Part shown: in pieces, positions 5,351 through 9,996 of the stretch | Layout of the letters: the number at the start of each line of letters is the position of its first letter | Position numbering within the stretch: position 1 is the stretch's first letter | DNA from: an uncultured Collinsella sp. | Lineage (GTDB): Bacteria; Actinomycetota; Coriobacteriia; Coriobacteriales; Coriobacteriaceae | Length of the DNA stretch: 9,996 nucleotides | Assembly (NCBI GenBank): GCA_902479205.1 | Contig: CABSNX010000058.1 | Location: forward strand, 1 to 9,996 | Reading direction: 5' to 3' | The notes under the pieces: model-generated | The model's database searches: none | What the model saw: only the letters and a program-made list of their open reading frames with translations | What the model was told of the DNA's origin: nothing | Translations under genes and position numbers: made by a program

Positions 5351-6430
5351 ATGGCAAACAAGCTCTCCGTCGCATTCATTGGCACCGGAATCATGGGTGC
5401 CCCCATCGCCGGCCACATTCTGGACGCCGGCTATCCCGTCACGGTCAACAACCGCACCAAGTCCAAGGCGGCGGCGCTTATCGAGCGCGGCGCCGTCTGG
5501 GCAGATACGCCGGCCGATGCCGCGGCGAACGCCGATGTCGTCTTTACCATGGTGGGCTATCCCTCCGAGGTCGAGGAACTCTACCTGGCGGGCGACGGCC
5601 TGCTCGCGTGCACCAAGCCGGGTGCGGTCTTGATCGACCTCACCACGAGCTCGCCCGAGCTTGCCCGTGACATTGCCGAGGCCGCCCAGGTCTCCGGCCG
5701 CATGGCGTTTGACTGCCCCGTCACCGGCGGCGAGTCGGGCGCTATCGCCGGTACGCTCACGGCTATCGTGGGCGCTACCGAGAACGACATCGCGCCGGTC
5801 CGCGACATCCTTGCCACCTTCGCGGCCAACATCTGCTGCTTCGACGGCGCCGGCAAGGGCCAGGCTGCCAAGCTCGCCAACCAGGTGTCGCTGGGCGCCT
5901 GCATGGTCGGCATGGCAGACGCCATGGCATTTGCCGAGCTGAGCGGCCTTGACCTGGAGAAGACCCGCCAGATGATCCTGGGCGGTACCGGCAAGTCCGG
6001 CGCCATGGAGAGCCTGGCTCCCAAGGCGCTCGACGGCGACTACAAGCCCGGCTTTATGGTCGAGCACTTCATTAAGGACCTGCGCTTGGCGCTCGCCTAT
6101 GCCGACGATCGTGAGCTTGCGCTGCCCGGCGCCGACGTGGCCTTTACGCTCTACGACATGCTCGACGCCATCGGTGGCGCCAAGCTGGGCACCCAGGCCA
6201 TCACGGTCCTCTACAAGGAGGAGGCCGACGCCATCGCCGCCGGTCTGGACTGGTCGCAGTATCGTCCCGAGGAGCACGGTGCTCACGAGGACGGCTGCGG
6301 TTGCGGCGAGCATGGCGACGACCACGAGTGCGGTTGCGGCCACCATCACGGCGAGGACCACGAGTGCTGCGGCGGTCACGGCCATGACGACGGCCACGAG
6401 TGCTGCTGCGGCCACCATCACGGGGAGTAG
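5351..6430 (+). CDS. NAD(P)-dependent beta-hydroxyacid dehydrogenase with His/Cys-rich C-terminal tail
   Basis: The protein has 359 residues. ATG 5351 follows AAAGGAAAGG (5337-5346). It belongs to the 3-hydroxyisobutyrate dehydrogenase / tartronate semialdehyde reductase family. The Rossmann motif is G11-T-G-I-M-G16, the substrate-side motif is DCPVTGGESG at residues 121-130, and the catalytic Lys region is GKGQAAKLANQ with K174 and N177. These fill the first 300 or so residues, the normal family length. Residues 308-359 are an added tail with 14 His, 9 Cys and 14 acidic residues in 52, in clusters such as CGHHHGE and HECCCGHHHGE. It looks like a metal-binding tail (Ni, Zn or Cu), which is not usual for this family. 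The substrate is unknown. It is the first gene of a close run; the next gene starts 5 nt after the stop. Confidence 0.9.
   Translation: MANKLSVAFIGTGIMGAPIAGHILDAGYPVTVNNRTKSKAAALIERGAVWADTPADAAANADVVFTMVGYPSEVEELYLAGDGLLACTKPGAVLIDLTTSSPELARDIAEAAQVSGRMAFDCPVTGGESGAIAGTLTAIVGATENDIAPVRDILATFAANICCFDGAGKGQAAKLANQVSLGACMVGMADAMAFAELSGLDLEKTRQMILGGTGKSGAMESLAPKALDGDYKPGFMVEHFIKDLRLALAYADDRELALPGADVAFTLYDMLDAIGGAKLGTQAITVLYKEEADAIAAGLDWSQYRPEEHGAHEDGCGCGEHGDDHECGCGHHHGEDHECCGGHGHDDGHECCCGHHHGE
6322..6426 (+). repeat. Direct repeats encoding the His/Cys-rich tail
   Basis: A 33-bp unit at 6322-6354 recurs at 6394-6426 with only a few differences (both contain CGGCCACCATCACGG). A third, partial copy starting CCACGAGTGCTGC lies at 6358-6370. 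The repeats encode the HEC..CGHHHGE blocks, which suggests the tail grew by tandem duplication and may vary in length between strains. Confidence 0.85.
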
Positions 6431-6435
6431 CACCC

Positions 6436-6864
6436 ATGAGCTGGACGTTCGTGGTGTTAGCGCTGGTGCTCTTTCTCTTTGCGATCTACATTGGCTTTTT
6501 GTGCGGCCAGTGGGCGTGCGAAAAGCGCGTGATCACCAAGCGCGACTACTGGATTGCCAATTTTGCAGGAGCGGCGGCAGTCGTCCTACTGACCTGGGTG
6601 TTCTCGCTGTTCCCGCTGGTGCAGTTTGCGCCGATCGGCTGGCTCGGCGGCTTTATCGCCGGTCTTAAGATGAGCTTTGGCGAGTCCGTCGGTCCGTGGC
6701 GCAAGCACGACGAGGTCTTTAACGTCAACAAGGCTCATCGCGCCGCCGCCGACGCGGGCGACGCTGAGGAACGCCGCCGTGCGCGTCGCAATGGCGCGGC
6801 CGACCGACAGCTCATCTCGGTCACCGATGACAGCAAGGGTGCTGGCAAGCACGCTAAGAAATAG
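6436..6864 (+). CDS. Small integral membrane protein, function unknown
   Basis: The protein has 142 residues from ATG 6436. The in-frame ORF reaches further upstream, but that part overlaps the dehydrogenase tail and has no protein-like sequence. The stop of the previous gene is only 5 nt away and its last bases (GGGGAG, 6422-6427) can serve as the ribosome-binding site. Two membrane segments are clear, residues about 3-23 and 41-62, with a third hydrophobic stretch at about 64-78. The tail from about residue 85 is hydrophilic and rich in Arg, Lys, Ala and Asp, probably cytoplasmic. I do not recognise a family. Close packing with the dehydrogenase upstream and the HEAT-repeat gene 15 nt downstream implies one transcript. 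Confidence 0.85.
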   Translation: MSWTFVVLALVLFLFAIYIGFLCGQWACEKRVITKRDYWIANFAGAAAVVLLTWVFSLFPLVQFAPIGWLGGFIAGLKMSFGESVGPWRKHDEVFNVNKAHRAAADAGDAEERRRARRNGAADRQLISVTDDSKGAGKHAKK

Positions 6865-6879
6865 TAAGAAGAGGTAACT

Positions 6880-7578
6880 ATGGCAGAAAACAAAGACGAA
6901 CAGCTCACCGACGAGGAGCTGGCACAGCTTCAGCTGGCAGAGGAGAACGAGAACGCCGTCGACCGTCTGGTCAAGGAGCTCGGCTGCCCCACGCGCCGCA
7001 TCCGCCAGTTTGCCGCCCGCGTGCTGCACCTGCTTGCCGAGCGCGATCCGCAGCGCGTCGTGCCCTGCGTGCCCGCGCTGATCGAGGCGCTCGACCGCCC
7101 CGAGGCGCAGACCCGCTGGGAGGCCCTCGATGCCCTGACGGCGCTCGCTACCACCTGCCCCGAGCAGCTGGGCGATGCCTTTGAGGGCGCCGAGACTGCA
7201 CTGTTCGACGAGATCTCCTCCACGCTGCGCTATGCCGCCTTCCGCCTGCTGTGCGTGTGGGGTGCCACGAGCGTCGAGCGTTCGCGCGAGGCTTGGCCCA
7301 TCCTGGACGAGGCCATCCAGTGCTACCACGGCGACCTCGAGTATCGCGACATGCTCGGTTGCCTGTACGAGTTTTGCCAGGGCGAGATCGACGCCGAGGT
7401 TGCCGAGAAGCTCGCGCTGCGTCTTAAGTTCGATGCCGAGAACGGCAAGGGTAGCTATCTCAAGGCCCGTTCGAGCGAGATTTGCGAAATGCTTGTTAAA
7501 CGTTTTGGCCTGGATCTCTCCAAAAAGAAGAAGCGTGCTAGCGTTAAAAAATCTGACGACGCCGAAGACGAGGAGTAA
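6880..7578 (+). CDS. HEAT-repeat protein, function unknown
   Basis: The protein has 232 residues from ATG 6880, preceded by AAGAAGAGG (6866-6874). After an acidic N-terminal helix (about 1-28), residues about 38-97 form two HEAT-like helical pairs (IRQFAARVLHLLAERDPQRV and TRWEALDALTALATTCPEQL), with a further helical pair around 107-150. The C-terminus is a basic block (KKKKRASVKK) followed by an acidic end (DDAEDEE). Such alpha-solenoids are usually scaffolds for protein or nucleic acid contacts; no catalytic motif is visible. It is predicted cytoplasmic, with no signal or membrane segment. The isocitrate dehydrogenase gene begins 6 nt after its stop, and its own last codons (GAGGAG) provide that gene's ribosome-binding site, suggesting translational coupling. 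Confidence 0.85.
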   Translation: MAENKDEQLTDEELAQLQLAEENENAVDRLVKELGCPTRRIRQFAARVLHLLAERDPQRVVPCVPALIEALDRPEAQTRWEALDALTALATTCPEQLGDAFEGAETALFDEISSTLRYAAFRLLCVWGATSVERSREAWPILDEAIQCYHGDLEYRDMLGCLYEFCQGEIDAEVAEKLALRLKFDAENGKGSYLKARSSEICEMLVKRFGLDLSKKKKRASVKKSDDAEDEE

Positions 7579-7584
7579 CAGATT

Positions 7585-8670
7585 ATGGCGCACGATGTAG
7601 TCCTGATTCCCGGTGACGGTATCGGTCCCGAGATTACGCAGGCCATGCGCCGCGTGGTCGAGGCCGCTGGTGTCCAGATCAACTGGAACGTCCAGGAGGC
7701 CGGTGCCAGCGTCATGGACGAGTTTGGCACGCCGCTGCCCCAGCACGTGCTCGATGCGGTCGCCGAGACCAAGGTTGCCATCAAGGGCCCCATCACCACG
7801 CCGGTCGGCACGGGTTTCCGCAGCGTCAACGTGGCCCTGCGCAAGCACTTTGACCTGTACGCCTGCGTGCGCCCCTGCCTGTCGCAGCCGGGCGACGGCT
7901 CGCGCTTCCGCGATGTCGACCTGGTTATCGTGCGCGAGAACACCGAGGACCTCTACGCCGGCATCGAGTTCGATGAGGGCGCTGCCGAAGTTGAGGAGCT
8001 CTCGCGGCTTGTCGAGCGCTCGGGTCAGAAGACCTTCGCCGCTGATTCCGCCATCTCGATCAAGCCGATCTCCATCGCCAAGAGCCGCCGCATTGTGGAG
8101 TATGCCTTTGAGTATGCCCGCCGCTGCGGCCGCAAAAAGGTGACGGCCGTGCACAAGGCCAACATCATGAAGGCGACCGACGGCCTGTTCCTGCGCGTGG
8201 CGCGCGAGGTGGCCGCCAACTATCCCGATATCGAGTTCAACGACAAGATTGTCGACGCCACCTGCATGGGCCTGGTCCAGAACCCCAACGACTTCGATGT
8301 CCTGGTGCTGCCCAACCTGTACGGCGACATCGTGAGCGACCTGTGCGCCGGCCTCGTGGGCGGCTTAGGGATGGCCCCTGGCTCCAACATCGGTGCCGAC
8401 TGCGCAATCTTTGAGGCTACGCACGGCTCCGCGCCCGATATCGCTGGCCAGGATATCGCCAACCCCACAGCCGAGATCCTCTCTGCTGCGATGATGCTCG
8501 ATCACCTGGGCGAGAACGACGCCGCCAATCGTATTCGCGCCGCCGTATCTACCACGCTCGACGAGGGTGAGCAGGTTACCGGTGACGTGCGTCGTGCCCA
8601 GACCGGCTCCGTTGAGGGCGCTGTGGGCACGCAGGCTTTTGCCGATGCCGTTATCGCGCACCTGGTCTAA
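7585..8670 (+). CDS. NAD-type isocitrate dehydrogenase (isocitrate/isopropylmalate dehydrogenase family)
   Basis: The protein has 361 residues from ATG 7585. It catalyses oxidative decarboxylation of a (2R,3S)-3-malate-type substrate, most likely isocitrate to 2-oxoglutarate, and would feed glutamate synthesis. Visible blocks are GDGIGPE at the N-terminus, GTGFRSVNVALRK (residues 75-87) with the substrate-contacting Ser80, Asn82 and Arg86, then ACVRP, VRENTEDLYAGIE (116-128), the HKAN block with Lys191, the metal-binding YGDIVSD with Asp248 and Asp252, and the nucleotide-binding EATHGSAPDIAGQDIANP from residue 277. SVNVALRK favours isocitrate over isopropylmalate. Asp285 and the following segment, together with the short length, suggest NAD rather than NADP, although cofactor choice is an inference. 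Homoisocitrate dehydrogenase is the main alternative. It ends the four-gene run. Confidence 0.9.
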   Translation: MAHDVVLIPGDGIGPEITQAMRRVVEAAGVQINWNVQEAGASVMDEFGTPLPQHVLDAVAETKVAIKGPITTPVGTGFRSVNVALRKHFDLYACVRPCLSQPGDGSRFRDVDLVIVRENTEDLYAGIEFDEGAAEVEELSRLVERSGQKTFAADSAISIKPISIAKSRRIVEYAFEYARRCGRKKVTAVHKANIMKATDGLFLRVAREVAANYPDIEFNDKIVDATCMGLVQNPNDFDVLVLPNLYGDIVSDLCAGLVGGLGMAPGSNIGADCAIFEATHGSAPDIAGQDIANPTAEILSAAMMLDHLGENDAANRIRAAVSTTLDEGEQVTGDVRRAQTGSVEGAVGTQAFADAVIAHLV

Positions 8671-8682
8671 GGTACGCACGCT

Positions 8683-8713
8683 GCAAACGCCTAAATAGTA
8701 CTTAAGTGTTTGC
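8683..8713 (+). other. Hairpin after the isocitrate dehydrogenase gene
   Basis: GCAAACGCCTAA (8683-8694) pairs with TTAAGTGTTTGC (8702-8713) with one mismatch and one G-U pair around the loop ATAGTAC. There is no T-tract, so alone it is not a standard terminator. It precedes the stronger hairpin at 8730 and may stabilise the transcript end. Confidence 0.5.
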
Positions 8714-8729
8714 GTATAACCTAAGAATC

Positions 8730-8764
8730 AATACGCCCGGCGCTCTGCCGGGCGTATTCTATTG
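8730..8764 (+). terminator. Strong hairpin, probable terminator after isocitrate dehydrogenase
   Basis: AATACGCCCGGC (8730-8741) pairs perfectly with GCCGGGCGTATT (8747-8758) around the 5-nt loop GCTCT. The tail is only TCTATT, so termination may be partial. The next ribosome-binding site begins about 20 nt beyond, so the next gene may be partly served by read-through. Confidence 0.75.
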
Positions 8765-8796
8765 GGGACTATGTTTCCTAACAAGGAGTAACTGAT

Positions 8797-9882
8797 ATGG
8801 GTCTGATTCAAAAGAAGGACGAGAAGGACGAGATCGACGGCATCCAGATCATCGAGCGCGGCGAAGGCCCCGACGGTGATGAGGACGAGAAGATCGACCT
8901 GGTCGCCGGCACGTCTGCCGAGCATATTGCCGCCGGCACGACCGCCGAGGAGGAGGACGCTCGCCTGGAGGCAAAGATCGCCGCGGACGCCGCCGACGAG
9001 AACCTCATGCCCGAGGAGCAGGATGAGGACAACGACTCCGACGTGGACGACCACGCTTGCAAGCACAAAAAGACGATGATTGCCGCCTTTGTGGTCGCCG
9101 TCGTGATTGCTGCCGTGGTCGGCTTCTTTATCGGCAACGGTGGTTTTGGCGGCAAAGGCGTCGGCTCGGCGACCCTCACCGAGGACCAGCTCGATTCGAC
9201 CGTGGCAAGCTATAGCTACAACGGCAAGAAGAGCGACATCACCGCGCGTGAGGCCATCGAGAGCCAGTACAGCCTCGACACCGTCAAGGACGACGACGGC
9301 AACTACACCGCTCCGTCTGCCGACGTTATCCTGTCCTACGTGCGCAACCAGATTCTGCTGGACGCTGCCGAGGACGAGGGCATTACCGTCTCTTCCAAGG
9401 AAATGAAGCAGTACGCCGAGGATTCCATCGGCACCTCCGACTACAAGACCATGGCCACGCAGTATGGCGTGTCCAAGGACCAGGCCAAGCAGATCGTTCG
9501 CCAGTCCGCGACGCTGCAGAAGCTCTACAAGAAGAAGGTGGGCGATAGCTCCGCAAGCATGCCGACCGCCCCGACCGAGCCTGCTGACGGCAACGAGGAG
9601 ACCGCGAGCAAGGACTACGCCGACTACATCATCAACCTTGCCGGCGACGAGTGGGATAGCGAGAAGGGCACTTGGAAGGATGCCGACAGCACCTATGCCA
9701 AGGCCTTTGCCGATGATGCCTTTACGACCGATAGCGCCACCTACAAGCAGGCCATGACCGCCTATTACACCGCCTACCAGCAGTACTCTTCGCAGGCTTC
9801 GAGCGCCAGCTCCAAGTGGACCGAGTATGCTAACGGCCTCTACGCCAAGGCCAACATCAGCATCTACGGCCTGTTTGCGTAA
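8797..9882 (+). CDS. Single-pass membrane protein with SurA-N-like extracytoplasmic region
   Basis: The protein has 361 residues from ATG 8797, with AAGGAG at 8783-8788. Residues 1-88 are highly acidic and hydrophilic and should be cytoplasmic. HKK at 90-92 precedes one membrane segment (about 93-112), followed by a Gly-rich linker. The outer part, around residues 173-250, has the helical pattern of SurA-N/trigger-factor-like chaperone domains (NQILLDAAEDEGITVSSKEM, then a YGVSKDQAKQIVRQ helix). No parvulin or other prolyl-isomerase domain follows; the C-terminal region from about 270 is Tyr/Ser/Ala-rich and ends without an anchor. It may help fold or retain exported proteins, but this is inference from a weak resemblance. 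A terminator follows, so it closes its unit. Confidence 0.75.
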   Translation: MGLIQKKDEKDEIDGIQIIERGEGPDGDEDEKIDLVAGTSAEHIAAGTTAEEEDARLEAKIAADAADENLMPEEQDEDNDSDVDDHACKHKKTMIAAFVVAVVIAAVVGFFIGNGGFGGKGVGSATLTEDQLDSTVASYSYNGKKSDITAREAIESQYSLDTVKDDDGNYTAPSADVILSYVRNQILLDAAEDEGITVSSKEMKQYAEDSIGTSDYKTMATQYGVSKDQAKQIVRQSATLQKLYKKKVGDSSASMPTAPTEPADGNEETASKDYADYIINLAGDEWDSEKGTWKDADSTYAKAFADDAFTTDSATYKQAMTAYYTAYQQYSSQASSASSKWTEYANGLYAKANISIYGLFA

Positions 9883-9947
9883 GGTTTGCCTGCACTACTG
9901 CGCGCTAGCCGATCTGCCTGATTTAGCCCGCTAGAACGGACTGAACT

Positions 9948-9989
9948 GCCTCCCATTTCTTGGACATGAGAAATGGGAGGCTTTCTTTA
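9948..9989 (+). terminator. Strong intrinsic terminator after the membrane chaperone-like gene
   Basis: GCCTCCCATTTCT (9948-9960) pairs perfectly with AGAAATGGGAGGC (9969-9981) around an 8-nt loop, followed by TTTCTTT. The A-rich side of the stem gives it bidirectional potential. Confidence 0.92.
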
Positions 9990-9996
9990 TGCGCGT

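Noticed and set aside
5246..6433. 395-residue minus-strand ORF starting with a Val/Ala-rich hydrophobic run
   Set aside because: The hydrophobic run is the reverse reading of the His/Cys repeat region, and the rest is antisense to the dehydrogenase.
6586..8154. 522-residue minus-strand ORF
   Set aside because: It lies antisense to the HEAT-repeat and isocitrate dehydrogenase genes, whose motifs are clear. Long antisense ORFs are expected from GC-rich codon bias, and its sequence shows no recognisable domain.

Overview
The window reads as GC-rich chromosomal DNA of a gut actinobacterium of the class Coriobacteriia, most probably Collinsella or a close relative. That assignment is an inference from codon and base composition and from the gene set: a ComF-type protein, a DUF559-like nuclease-fold protein, long-form HPF, a DegV protein, a NAD-type isocitrate dehydrogenase and a membrane-anchored SurA-N-like protein. 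No rRNA, tRNA, CRISPR array, phage gene or transposase is visible. All genes lie on the + strand.

The first 41 bases are not biological. They are a Nextera (Tn5) library adapter ending in the 19-bp mosaic end, so the contig truly starts at base 42, inside a comF-type gene that has lost its 5' part.

Layout: (1) 42-1573 holds the partial ComF phosphoribosyltransferase and, overlapping or abutting it, an AbiEi/DUF559-like protein of unknown role. (2) 1574-2306 has no confident gene. It contains a 227-bp element with 53-nt imperfect terminal inverted repeats, each carrying its own small palindrome, then two tandem GC-rich hairpins, a good sigma-70-type promoter and a roughly 325-nt hairpin-rich leader. 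(3) 2307-3317 is a family-3 solute-binding-like lipoprotein without transporter genes, closed by a terminator. (4) 3635-4219 is hpf, closed by a terminator. (5) 4299-5252 is a DegV protein. (6) 5351-8670 is a tight four-gene run: a beta-hydroxyacid dehydrogenase with an unusual His/Cys-rich tail, a small membrane protein, a HEAT-repeat protein and a NAD-type isocitrate dehydrogenase, followed by a hairpin region. (7) 8797-9882 is a single-pass membrane protein with a SurA-N-like extracytoplasmic region, followed by a strong terminator.

Most genes are ordinary housekeeping functions: ribosome hibernation, fatty-acid binding, central carbon oxidation and envelope protein handling. The most unusual signals are the inverted-repeat element at 1604-1830, the long structured or possibly coding leader at 1976-2306, and the metal-binding-like tail on the dehydrogenase.
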